Below, piece by piece: positions 1 to 11,358 of a stretch of DNA of 64,000 nt. Position numbers and translations under genes: made by a program. This DNA is from AC-32 sp963755635 (lineage in GTDB: Bacteria; Actinomycetota; Thermoleophilia; Gaiellales; Gaiellaceae), in the NCBI GenBank assembly GCA_963755635.1, contig CAVWKS010000008.1, positions 1 through 64,000 on the forward strand, given 5' to 3'. Below the pieces are notes generated by a model. It worked only from the letters and a program-made list of their open reading frames with translations. It made no database searches and had not been told where the DNA came from. The first letter of the stretch is position 1; each line of letters opens with the position of its first letter.

Positions 1-2167
<2,167 letters not shown>

Positions 2168-2380
2168 CGTGAAGAACACATTGTATGCCGCTATGGAGTT
2201 TTCAAGGTGCGCGCCGGCGCCTATGTCCGGCCGAACGAGAGAAGAACCGCTCGAGGCGGGTCTCTCAAAACTCAGCAGTACGAATCGCGTCGAGTTCGAC
2301 GTTTTTCTAGGCGAGCTCGTATCCGGACGTAATCATCACGGGCGAGCAGCCCACCGGAGTTAGAGCTCCGGTATCCCTAG
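2168..2380 (-). other. 16S-23S internal transcribed spacer without tRNA
   Basis: A 213-nt spacer. No tRNA-Ile or tRNA-Ala can be folded from it on either strand. It contains a perfect hairpin just after the 16S 3' end (CCGGAG / CTCCGG arms at 2354-2371), the 3' half of the 16S processing stem (2259-2279), and a TTGAAAACTC-type element (reverse strand, about 2195-2207) just upstream of 23S. That element resembles the one in the 16S leader and may be the 5' half of the 23S processing stem, whose partner would lie outside the window. Confidence 0.8.
2259..2279 (-). promoter_or_regulatory. 3' half of pre-16S processing stem
   Basis: In the transcript, this 21-nt segment pairs with the leader segment at 4076-4096, 20 of 21 positions, the exception being one G-G opposition. 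Four further pairs extend the helix inward. The two halves sit about 100 nt after and 150 nt before the mature 16S. This is the expected geometry of the long rRNA stem cut by RNase III-type nucleases. Confidence 0.75.
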
Positions 2381-3927
<1,547 letters not shown>

Positions 3928-4096
3928 GTTGGTTTGCCCCAATCGCAAAAAGCACGAAGAGGCAAATCGATCACTTCGAGCTTGTGCTCAAAGTTGTCTC
4001 GCTCCCGAAGGAGCTTGACGGGTTCTTAAGGCCCCGCGCCTGAATAAACCAGACTCGGGGTCTCGGCGTGATCGCACTGCTGAGTTTTCAAAGACC
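3928..4096 (-). promoter_or_regulatory. 16S leader with 5' half of processing stem
   Basis: A 169-nt leader upstream of mature 16S. Positions 4076-4096 form the 5' strand of the pre-16S processing helix (partner 2259-2279). The TTTGAAAACTC core also resembles boxA-like antitermination elements in rrn leaders, so both roles are possible. I found no separate convincing -35/-10 pair inside this leader. The nearest good promoter is the one at 4246-4273. Confidence 0.6.
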
Positions 4097-4116
4097 TGCG
4101 CCACCGGCCGGCGCGT

Positions 4117-4144
4117 AAAAAAGCCTCCGACTCGCGCCAGAGGC
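4117..4144 (-). terminator. Intrinsic terminator between tyrS and rrn
   Basis: The minus-strand RNA forms a 9-bp stem (GCCUCUGGC / GUCGGAGGC, with G-U wobbles) closed by a GCGA tetraloop and followed at once by six uridines (4122-4117). This is a textbook rho-independent terminator. It ends the short RNA started at the promoter 4246-4273, and could also end tyrS transcription. It lies upstream of the 16S leader. Confidence 0.85.
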
Positions 4145-4240
4145 CTCCATGAGCTCGGAACTGTCGTATCCGTCTCTGGTTCGAAGGCACTCCTGGTCGA
4201 GGTACAGGGACGTTCCTACACGCCGCCCTTTCGAGCGGCC
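4117..4240 (-). ncRNA. Candidate structured small RNA upstream of the rRNA operon
   Basis: A 124-nt segment bounded by a strong sigma70-type promoter and an intrinsic terminator. From the predicted start it shows a 5' hairpin GCCGCUC-GAAA-GGGCGGC (4222-4239), then a middle helix pairing GGAACGUC (4209-4216) with GAC-A-GUUCC (4157-4165), then the GCGA-capped terminator. Two GNRA tetraloops and nested helices argue for a selected RNA. It does not match SRP RNA, tmRNA, 6S, T-box or RNase P signatures that I can recognise. It could be an independent sRNA or an attenuated leader of rrn. No convincing ORF was found in it. Confidence 0.5.
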
Positions 4241-4245
4241 CGGGG

Positions 4246-4273
4246 ATGATAGCAGTGGCCGAGGGGGTGTCAA
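4246..4273 (-). promoter_or_regulatory. Sigma70-type promoter overlapping the tyrS stop codon
   Basis: On the minus strand, TTGACA (4273-4268) and TATCAT (4251-4246) are separated by 16 nt. This is very close to consensus. The -35 box contains the tyrS TGA stop codon (4272-4270). Transcription would begin near 4240, exactly at the base of the 5' hairpin of the small RNA, and run toward the rRNA operon. Confidence 0.75.
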
Positions 4274-5409
4274 GCAGCGCGGATGCGCAGAAATTGCCGT
4301 TTTCCGGCCTGGATCACCTCGCCGGCGATCGAGGCCGTGTCGACGTCGTAGGAGTCGAGCGCCCGGCCGTCGACGCGGACCCCGCCCTGGTCGATCACGC
4401 GCCGCCAGTGAGCACGGGACTGGCCGAACGTGTCGGCGAGCAGTGCGGGCAGGTGGACGACCGGGTCGGCGTGCTCGATCTCCGGTACCTCTTCGGGCGC
4501 CTGGCCTTCGCGCACGACCCGCGTGAAGTGCTGCTCCGCGGCGGCGACCGCCTCCTCGCCCCACGCCCGCCGCACGATGAAGCGCGCGAGCTCGAGCTTC
4601 GCCTGGAACGGGTCGTCGGGGAGGTCCTCGCGCTCCATGACCAGGCGGTACCACTGCGGTAGGAGCGAATCCGGGATGCGCATCGCCTTCCCGAACTGCT
4701 GCTCGGGCGGCTCCTTCAGGCCGATGTAGTTCCCGCGCGAGGCGCTCATGCCCGTGCCGTCCCAGCTGTCGAGGTACTCGACCGTGAGCGCGACCTGCGG
4801 CTCGAGGCCGTACGCCTCCATCACGTCGCGTCCCATCAGCAGGTTGTAGAGCTGGTCGGTGCCGCCGAGCTCGACATCGGCCTCGACCGCGACCGAGTCG
4901 TAGGCCTGCATCAGCGGGTAGAGGAGCTCGGAGACCGAGATCGGCTCGTTCGCGGCGAAGCGCTTCGCGAAGTCGTCGCGCTCGAGCATCCGCGCGACGG
5001 TCGTCGTCCGCGTCAGGCGCAGGATCTCCGCGAAGTCGAGCTTTCCGAGCCACTCGCTGTTGAAGCGGAGCTCGGTTCGTTCGGGCTCGATGATCGTCGA
5101 GGCGTGCTCGAAGTAGCGCTGCGCGTTCGCGTCGATCACCTCCGGCTCGATCATCGGGCGCTCGGTCTTGCGCCCGGACGGGTCGCCGATCCGGGTCGTG
5201 TAGTCGCCGACGATCAGCACGCCCATGTGGCCCTCGTCCTGGAAGGCGCGCATGCGCTGCAGCGGGATCCCGTTCCCGAGCGTGACGTCGGGCGCGGTCA
5301 CGTCGATCCCCAGCTTGACCCGCAGCGGCCGGCCGAGCGCGAGCTTGCGCTCGAGCCCGCCCTCGGGGAGCACGTGGGCGGCATTGCGGGTTAGCTCAGA
5401 TAGGCCCAT
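4270..5409 (-). CDS. tyrS: Tyrosyl-tRNA synthetase (class I) with degenerate signature motifs
   Basis: 379 residues from ATG at 5409; the open frame continues upstream but homology starts here. The catalytic core shows GIDVTAPDVTLGN (about 35-46), a GDYTTRIGDPSGR segment, the tyrosine-pocket region LLYPLMQAYDSVAVEADVELGG, and a C-terminal S4 RNA-binding domain (about 315-379). Family members normally carry HxGH and KMSKS. Here the first reads TLGN and the second GMSAS (220-224), so the second histidine and both motif lysines are absent in an intact frame. It is therefore either a lineage-specific variant or a TyrRS-like paralogue. It is divergent from the PBP gene across 39 bp, and its stop is embedded in the promoter of the downstream small RNA. 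Confidence 0.85.
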   Translation of the reverse strand: MGLSELTRNAAHVLPEGGLERKLALGRPLRVKLGIDVTAPDVTLGNGIPLQRMRAFQDEGHMGVLIVGDYTTRIGDPSGRKTERPMIEPEVIDANAQRYFEHASTIIEPERTELRFNSEWLGKLDFAEILRLTRTTTVARMLERDDFAKRFAANEPISVSELLYPLMQAYDSVAVEADVELGGTDQLYNLLMGRDVMEAYGLEPQVALTVEYLDSWDGTGMSASRGNYIGLKEPPEQQFGKAMRIPDSLLPQWYRLVMEREDLPDDPFQAKLELARFIVRRAWGEEAVAAAEQHFTRVVREGQAPEEVPEIEHADPVVHLPALLADTFGQSRAHWRRVIDQGGVRVDGRALDSYDVDTASIAGEVIQAGKRQFLRIRAA

Positions 5410-5448
5410 AGGCCCCGGCGAGTCTAACGCTAGAATCTGGCGCTTCTC

Positions 5449-7887
5449 GTGCCGCGTTTCGCTCGCAAGCAGCCGTCTGCACAGCCGCGGCGCAGAATTC
5501 GCAAGCTGCGCCTGTTCAGCCTCCTGCTCCTGCTCTCCCTGCTCGGTCTCGTGTCGTTCAGCTTCGGCCTGATCACGGCGGTCGCGAGCCAGGTTCCTGC
5601 GCTCGACCCCGCGCGCTGCGAGAAGCAGGAGGTCGACGGCTACGTCTACGCGGCGGTGCCGCACAAGCGGGTGCTGGCCGTCCTGCGCGGCTCGGAGAGC
5701 CGCATCCTGGTGCCGTCGGACGAGATCTCAGGCCGGATGAAGCAGGCGATCGTCGCGGTCGAGGACAAGCGCTTCTACGTGCACCGCGGCGTCGACCTCC
5801 ACGCGATCGCGCGCGCGGTCTGGGCCGACGTCCGCAACGAGAAGGTGGTCGAGGGTGGCTCGACGCTCACGCAGCAGTTCATCAAGAACACCTGCGTTCA
5901 CAGCCAGCGCTCGATCAGCAGGAAGCTGAAGGAGGCGGCGCTTGCCTGGCAGCTCGAGCAGCGCTGGTCGAAGGACCGAATCCTGACCGCGTACCTGAAC
6001 ACGATCTACTACGGCAACGGCGCCTACGGCGTCGAGCGCGCCTCCCGCACCTATTTCCACCACTCCGCCAAGACGATGACCTGGGCGGAGGCCGCGCTCC
6101 TTGCCGGGATTCCGAGCGATCCCTCGCAGTTCGACCCGGTCGCGGACCCCAAGGCCGCGCGTGCCCGCCGCCAGATCGTCCTGCACGACCTGCTCGAGCA
6201 GGGAGACATCACCAAGTTCGACTACCTGCGCGCAAGCCGGCGGCCGCTACCCAATCCGCAGGACGTCCACCTTCCGGGCGAGCAGGGCCCGGCGCCGTAC
6301 TTCACCAACTACGTCAAGCAGCAACTCGTCGACCGCTACGGCTCGGGCCGCGTCTTCGGCGGCGGGCTGCGCGCCTACACGACGATCGATCTGAACGTGC
6401 AGAAAATGGCCCGCAGCGCGATCGCGAAGTGGCTGCCGAGCCCGACCGGCCCATCGGCGGCACTCGTCGCGATCGATCCGCGCAACGGGAAGGTGCTCGC
6501 GATGATCGGCGGGAACAGCTATCGCAAGAGCCAGTTCAACCTCGCGGTGCAAGGGGAGCGGCAGCCGGGGTCGTCGTTCAAGCCGTTCGTGCTCGCGACC
6601 GCGCTCAAGCAGGGCATCTCGCCGGATTCCGAGTTCACCTCCGGGCCGGTGCAGATTCCCCTCGGCGACAAGGTCTGGTACGTCCACAACTACGAAGGCT
6701 CCGACCTCGGGCGGATCTCGCTGACCACGGCGACGGAGTTCTCGGACAACACGGTCTTCGCGCAACTGACGCAGGCGGTCGGGCCCGCGGCGATCGTCCG
6801 CACGGCGAAGAGCCTCGGCATCACGAGCCCCTTGCGGAACTACTTCGCGATCGGGCTCGGCGCGGAAGCGGTCAACCCGCTCGAGATGGCGCGCGCGTTC
6901 TCGGCGTTCGCAAACGGCGGCAACCGGATCGACGGAGCGGCCTTCGGCAACCGGCCGCGCGCGGTCTCGTTGATCCAGAACGACCACGAGAAGACCGTCG
7001 ACGACAACCTGCCCGTGCGCAGGCAGATGCTGACGGCGAACACCGCCGCGATCGTCACGTCGCTCCTTCAGAACGTCGTCAAGGGCGGCACCGGCACACA
7101 CGCGCAGCTCTCCGACGGCCGCCCGGTCGCGGGCAAGACCGGCACGACCGAGAACTACGGCGACGCCTGGTTCGTCGGCTACACGCCACAGCTCGTCACG
7201 GCGGTCTGGGTCGGCTATCCGAACACGCTGCGGCCGATGCTGACCGAATACCACGGACAGCCGGTCGCAGGCGGCACCTACCCGGCACAGATCTGGAAGA
7301 GCTTCATGGAGGCGGCGCTGCCCTACCTGCACGACGCGCCCGAGTCGTTCGCGTCGCCGTTGCTCCCCTACTCCGTGCCGAAGCTCGTCGTCTACCGCAA
7401 CGGGAAGCTGGAACTGGACAACGGCAACTGTCACTCGCCGCGGCAGCTCCTCTACTTCTCGGGACGCGGCCCGGCGCAGACGGCGAACTGCAAGGTGAAC
7501 GAGGTCGACGTCCCGCAGGTAGTCGGCGACACGGTGGCCGAGGCCAACGCGCGGCTTGCCTCGATGCCGCTGACGCCGGCGTACGTCTACGAGCCGGCAA
7601 AGCCGAAGCAGCGGCTCGGGATCGTGGTGCGCCAGTTCCCGGCGAAGGGAACGCTCTCGTCGTACCAGAAGGTGACGCTCGTCCTGCCGAAGGCGCTGCA
7701 CGGCGCCGTCCCGAATGTGATCGGCCTGCGGCTCGCGCGGGCGACGGCGCGGCTGGAGCGGCTCCACCTGAAATGGAAGGTCGGCGGGCATCCCTCGCCG
7801 CTCGCGAAGGTGATCTGGCAGAGCCCGCGCGGTCGCACCGCCGCGAAGCCCGGCCTCGTGGTCAGGCTCGCGGTAAAGACCGGCTGA
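5449..7887 (+). CDS. Class A penicillin-binding protein, transglycosylase/transpeptidase with two PASTA domains
   Basis: 812 residues, GTG start at 5449. A basic cytoplasmic tail and one membrane anchor (about 22-48) precede a GT51 glycosyltransferase domain (EDKRFYVHRGVD, GGSTLTQQF, about 85-260). The penicillin-binding transpeptidase domain has SSFK (about 374-377), a SDN motif and KTGT (about 563). Two C-terminal PASTA repeats follow (about 680-812). It polymerises and cross-links peptidoglycan outside the membrane, and the PASTA tail suggests binding to muropeptides. The frame is intact. The last 26 nt overlap the convergent mpg gene. Confidence 0.95.
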   Translation: MPRFARKQPSAQPRRRIRKLRLFSLLLLLSLLGLVSFSFGLITAVASQVPALDPARCEKQEVDGYVYAAVPHKRVLAVLRGSESRILVPSDEISGRMKQAIVAVEDKRFYVHRGVDLHAIARAVWADVRNEKVVEGGSTLTQQFIKNTCVHSQRSISRKLKEAALAWQLEQRWSKDRILTAYLNTIYYGNGAYGVERASRTYFHHSAKTMTWAEAALLAGIPSDPSQFDPVADPKAARARRQIVLHDLLEQGDITKFDYLRASRRPLPNPQDVHLPGEQGPAPYFTNYVKQQLVDRYGSGRVFGGGLRAYTTIDLNVQKMARSAIAKWLPSPTGPSAALVAIDPRNGKVLAMIGGNSYRKSQFNLAVQGERQPGSSFKPFVLATALKQGISPDSEFTSGPVQIPLGDKVWYVHNYEGSDLGRISLTTATEFSDNTVFAQLTQAVGPAAIVRTAKSLGITSPLRNYFAIGLGAEAVNPLEMARAFSAFANGGNRIDGAAFGNRPRAVSLIQNDHEKTVDDNLPVRRQMLTANTAAIVTSLLQNVVKGGTGTHAQLSDGRPVAGKTGTTENYGDAWFVGYTPQLVTAVWVGYPNTLRPMLTEYHGQPVAGGTYPAQIWKSFMEAALPYLHDAPESFASPLLPYSVPKLVVYRNGKLELDNGNCHSPRQLLYFSGRGPAQTANCKVNEVDVPQVVGDTVAEANARLASMPLTPAYVYEPAKPKQRLGIVVRQFPAKGTLSSYQKVTLVLPKALHGAVPNVIGLRLARATARLERLHLKWKVGGHPSPLAKVIWQSPRGRTAAKPGLVVRLAVKTG

Positions 7888-8425
7888 CGAAGCGGGAGCC
7901 GGCCTCGACGTAGCGCCAGGGGCGCTCGGCTGCGCGCGTGATGCCGATCCGCGGGCCGGCCAGAACCTCCACGGCCTCCACGCGCTCGCGGAGCTCGAAC
8001 GGAGGCTGATCCAGCCGGTGGCCGTCGAGCTCGTTCGTGATCCCGAGCGCCTGGCAGAGCTTGCCGGGCCCGCTGCAGAGGAGCCTCGGGTCGTCGAGGC
8101 CGCGTCTCGCGCGTTGCTGGTCGAGCCCGTGCGTGGGCTCGAGCGCGCGGATCAGGGCCGCACTGGCGCTGCCCTCGTCCTCGCAGACGAGGTTGAGACA
8201 CCAGTGGATGCCGTAGGAGCGGTAGACGTAGGCGCGGCCAGGAGGCCCGAACATGGAAGCGTTCCGCTGCGTTCGGCCGCGGTAGCCGTGGCTCGCCGGG
8301 TCTTCCTGGTCGTACGCCTCGACCTCGACGATGCGCCCGCCCGCGCCGTCGACGAGCAGCGTCGTCCCGATCAGGTCGGGCGCGACCTCGTGCACGCTTC
8401 GCGCGAAGAACTCAGGGTTGAGCAC
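7862..8425 (-). CDS. mpg: DNA-3-methyladenine glycosylase (Mpg/AAG family)
   Basis: 187 residues with GTG start at 8425, chosen because it begins the domain (LNPEFFARSVHEVAPDLIG) and overlaps the MFS stop at 8412 by 14 nt. The family motifs GRIVEVEAYDQEDPASH, FGPPGRAYVYRSYG and CSGPGKLCQALGI are present. It excises alkylated purines from DNA in base-excision repair. Translation is probably coupled to the upstream MFS gene. The 3' end overlaps the convergent PBP gene. The frame is intact and the length typical. Confidence 0.93.
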   Translation of the reverse strand: MLNPEFFARSVHEVAPDLIGTTLLVDGAGGRIVEVEAYDQEDPASHGYRGRTQRNASMFGPPGRAYVYRSYGIHWCLNLVCEDEGSASAALIRALEPTHGLDQQRARRGLDDPRLLCSGPGKLCQALGITNELDGHRLDQPPFELRERVEAVEVLAGPRIGITRAAERPWRYVEAGSRFVSRSLPRA

Positions 8426-9674
8426 GCGCGTCGTAGTGGATGAACGCGGGGACGGCAAGGGCAACGATGAAGGTACCCGCGACGCACGCGAGGCCCCCGG
8501 AGACGATCGAGAAGCGAAGGTTCGTCAGCGAGGCGACCAGTCCCGCTTCGACGTTGCCGATCGCCGGCGTCGCGGCGACCTGTGCGAACTCGATCCCGGA
8601 GACGCGGCCGCGCAGGTGGTCCGGCGTCACCGTCCAGAGAATCGTGCCGCGCAGGACGGCGCTGACGTTGTCGGCGGCACCGGCGGCGGCCAGCATGAGC
8701 AGAGCTAGCCACAGGCTATTGGCGAATCCGAACGCCGTGATCGCCACGCCCCAGAGCCCGGCCGCGATCGCGACCACGAGGCCCTGGCGCCGAACGTGCC
8801 TGATCCAGCCGGACAGGATCGAAGCCGCGAGCGCGCCGGCGTACGGCGCGGCGTACATCAGGCCGAGGATCCCGGCCCCACCGTGGAAGCGCTTGAGTGC
8901 GAGTGCCGGGAAGAGCGCACGCGGCATTCCGAAGACCATCGCGTTGGAGTCCACGAGGAACATGCCGAGGAGGACCCGCTTTTTGCTGACGAAGCGGAAG
9001 CCTTCCTTGATCGTCTGGAGGCTCGGTCGCTCGGCGTCGTGCGCGGGTTGCAGCGGCGGGAGGCGCCAGATCGACCAGAGCGACGCGATGAACGTGGCGG
9101 CGTCGAGCACGTAGGCGCCCGTCAGGCCGAGCACTGCGATCAGCACTCCGCCCAGCGCCGGGCCGGCGACGTTGGTCGTGCTCCCGTAGACGTTCTCGAT
9201 CGCGTTCGCGGTCAGGAGCTCGTGCGGCTCGACGAGGCGAGGAATGACCGTGTTCATGCCGGCGACGCCGAGCGAGAAAACCGACATCGCCAGCGTGACC
9301 AAGACGTAGATCGCCCAGACGCGCGGGTGCGGGATCGCCGCGTTGAACGCAAAGCCGAGGGCAACGAGTGCGAGCAGCGATTCGGTGAGCAGGAGCAGGC
9401 GGCGTCGGTCGACCGCGTCGGCGATCGCGCCGCCGGCGATCGTGAGGGTGAGCAGCGGGAAGAGCTCGCAGAGCGAGAGCAGGCCGACCTGGAGCGTCGA
9501 GTGGGTCAGGGTGTAGAGCTGGTAGGGCGCGGCGACGGCGGCGATCTCGCTCCCGAAGGTCGAGATCGTCTGGCCGATGAAGAGGCGGCGGAAGGCCGGG
9601 TATCGGCGCAGTGGGCCGAGGTCGACCGCCAGCCGGCGCACCAGGCCGGGCTCGCGGATCTCTGAGGGCTCCAA
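8412..9674 (-). CDS. Major facilitator superfamily transporter (MFS_3/EntS-like)
   Basis: 420 residues with about twelve hydrophobic segments. The N-terminal part RRYPAFRRLFIGQTISTFG and the central GPALGGVLIAVLGLTGAYVLD are typical of the EntS/tetracycline-macrolide efflux-like MFS_3 group. The substrate cannot be assigned. It lies 5 nt downstream of the RemA-like gene and overlaps mpg, so these three are likely co-transcribed. The frame is intact. Confidence 0.85.
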   Translation of the reverse strand: MEPSEIREPGLVRRLAVDLGPLRRYPAFRRLFIGQTISTFGSEIAAVAAPYQLYTLTHSTLQVGLLSLCELFPLLTLTIAGGAIADAVDRRRLLLLTESLLALVALGFAFNAAIPHPRVWAIYVLVTLAMSVFSLGVAGMNTVIPRLVEPHELLTANAIENVYGSTTNVAGPALGGVLIAVLGLTGAYVLDAATFIASLWSIWRLPPLQPAHDAERPSLQTIKEGFRFVSKKRVLLGMFLVDSNAMVFGMPRALFPALALKRFHGGAGILGLMYAAPYAGALAASILSGWIRHVRRQGLVVAIAAGLWGVAITAFGFANSLWLALLMLAAAGAADNVSAVLRGTILWTVTPDHLRGRVSGIEFAQVAATPAIGNVEAGLVASLTNLRFSIVSGGLACVAGTFIVALAVPAFIHYDARAQP

Positions 9675-9679
9675 GTGGC

Positions 9680-10036
9680 CTAGAAGAGCTTCTCGGCGTC
9701 GCCCGGCCGGGACGTGGCCTCGAGGAGGCGGCGCGCGCGGCGGCCGAGGTCGGCGAGGTCGACCTTGCCGCTCTGGGACTGCTCGGCAAGCCGCTCGGCG
9801 AGATCGAGCGCGTCGTCGAGCAGCGGCTTGCCGAAAGCCGGGTCCTCGCCCATGTCGGCGAGGATCGTGCGCTCGGTGCGCGAGGCGACAATCGGCTCGC
9901 TGACGCCTTCGACCCAGACGAGCGTCCGGCGCCCGTGCCCGCGGCGATCGTCGCGGATCGGCTCGATCGCGTAGATCTTGTCGGCGCGCGCGTACTTGCC
10001 GAACCCGAGGAAGACCATCCGGTTGCCGTCTGCCAT
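9680..10036 (-). CDS. RemA/DUF370-like small protein with C-terminal extension
   Basis: 118 residues from ATG at 10036. The N-terminal two thirds (MVFLGFGKYARADKIYAI, then GRRTLVWVEG) resemble the RemA/DUF370 fold of Bacillus matrix regulators (GFGN-VSANR, YGRRTRAVI). The last 45 residues are a charged alpha-helical extension (LDDALDLAERLAEQ) not seen in RemA. If the match is right it would be a DNA-binding oligomeric regulator. It shares an apparent operon with an MFS exporter and mpg. The assignment rests on motif resemblance only. Confidence 0.5.
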   Translation of the reverse strand: MADGNRMVFLGFGKYARADKIYAIEPIRDDRRGHGRRTLVWVEGVSEPIVASRTERTILADMGEDPAFGKPLLDDALDLAERLAEQSQSGKVDLADLGRRARRLLEATSRPGDAEKLF

Positions 10037-10101
10037 GGGGGGATTATCTCCGCTCCGACCCGGTTGCCGGGAGGAAGGTCGACCCCGCGCTAGCCCTGCA
10101 C

Positions 10102-10124
10102 CCCCACCCAATCAAAGGGTGGGG
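10102..10124. terminator. Perfect 8-bp hairpin after degT
   Basis: CCCCACCC (10102-10109) and GGGTGGGG (10117-10124) flank a 7-nt loop between the DegT stop (10238) and the RemA-like start (10036). There is no clear U-run on either strand, so it may be a terminator-like or processing hairpin rather than a canonical intrinsic terminator. The 200-nt gap also holds the repeat at 10167-10184 and nothing else recognisable. Confidence 0.45.
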
Positions 10125-10166
10125 ATTACTGCCCGCCGCCCTCGTGGGTGACGTTACCGCGCTGCG

Positions 10167-10184
10167 GCGCGCGTGTCTGTCACG
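10167..10184. repeat. 18-bp intergenic repeat, copy 1
   Basis: The 18-mer GCGCGCGTGTCTGTCACG occurs here and again at 21517-21534. Both copies are intergenic and identically oriented with respect to minus-strand genes. The core GTGTCTGTCAC has symmetric GTG/CAC ends. See the findings. Confidence 0.6.
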
Positions 10185-10237
10185 GCTTGGTGATTCTTCT
10201 GCGCCGGTTTGTCCACCGGACCTGCGCGGGCCGTTAG

Positions 10238-11358
10238 CTAGAGCGCGGCTCGGAGCGCGGCGGCTACGCGCTCCTGATCTTCCGGTTCGAGGTGCGGGTA
10301 GAACGGCAGCGCGAGCGTGCGCGCGGCCGCGGCTTCCGCGACCGGGCAGCGTGCCCTCGCGAAAGCCGTACGTCTCGCGCATGTACGGCTGGAGATGCAC
10401 GCACGGGACATAGTCGGCGGTTCCGATTCCCTCCGAGCGAAGCTCGGCCATCACGCGGTCGCGATCCACGCCTTCCGGCACCTTCACGACGTAGACGAAC
10501 CATGAGCGGCGGTGGTCGGCGTCGTCCGCGCAGAGCGGCTCGACCCCACTCCCGTCGAGCAGCGCGTCGTAACGCGCCGCCACTTGCGACCGCAGGGCGA
10601 GCAGCCGATCGAGCTTCTCCAGCTGGCCGATCCCGATCGCGGCCTGGACATCGGTCCAGCGGTAGTTCCAGCCAACGCGCACGTGATGGAACCAGCCGCC
10701 GCCCTCGTAGTCGCGCCCCTGGTTGCGCAGGCTGCGGACGAGCTGCCATTCGCGCTCGGAGTGCGTGAAGACGACGCCGCCCTCGCCGGTCGCGAGCTGC
10801 TTGTTCGGATAGAACCCGAAGACGCCGGAAGGGCCGTGCGAGCCGATCGGCCGGCCCTTGTACTCGGCTCCGAGCGCCTCGGCCGCATCCTCGATCAGCG
10901 CCAGCCCGTGCCGATCGCAGATCGCCCGCAGCTCGTCCAGCTCGCAGGGGTACCCGAACATGTCGACGGCGACAATCGCCTTGGTCCGCGGCGTGATCGC
11001 CGCCTCGACCGCCGCGGGGTCGAGGTTCAGCGTGCGCGCGTCGACGTCCGCGAAGACCGGCGTCGCGCCGCCGAAGATGAAGCAGTTCGCGCTCGACGCG
11101 AACGAGATCGGCGAGGTGATCGCCTCGTCGCCCGGCCCGAGCCCCGCGATGTGCGCCAGCAAGTGCAGGCCGGCAGTTCCGCTCGAGACTGCCGCGACGT
11201 ACGGCGCTCCGATCCGCTCGGCCAGCGAGCTCTTCGAAACGGTCGATCGTCGGCCCGAGCGAGAGCCGCCCCGAGCGCAGCACCTCGAGCACGAGCTCCT
11301 CCTCGCGCTCGTCCAGGAGCGGCCGCGCGAGCGGGATCTCGCGCGTACTTGTGCTCAA
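10238..11358 (-). CDS. DegT/DnrJ/EryC1/StrS-family aminotransferase (frameshifted)
   Basis: A PLP-dependent sugar-aminotransferase-type protein of about 370 residues. The start is TTG at 11358, overlapping the ilvE stop as TTGA. The N-terminus (IPLARPLLDEREEELVLEVL) is in one frame, the core in a second, and the C-terminus (LALPFYPHLEPEDQERVAA) back in the first. There are therefore two indels, near 11235 and 10345. The PLP lysine motif FYPNKQLATGEGG is present. Family members aminate nucleotide-linked ketosugars for cell-surface glycans. No glycan cluster is present here, so the substrate is open. Translationally coupled to ilvE. Confidence 0.85.

Noticed and set aside
4130..4200. Possible tRNA because of a GGTTCGAA string near 4180
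   Set aside because: Neither strand gives a T arm with pairing stems or an acceptor helix. The segment fits the structured small RNA instead.
6247..7791. 514-codon antisense ORF across the PBP gene
   Set aside because: Arg/Val/Asp-rich composition typical of an antisense shadow. The plus-strand frame carries all PBP motifs.
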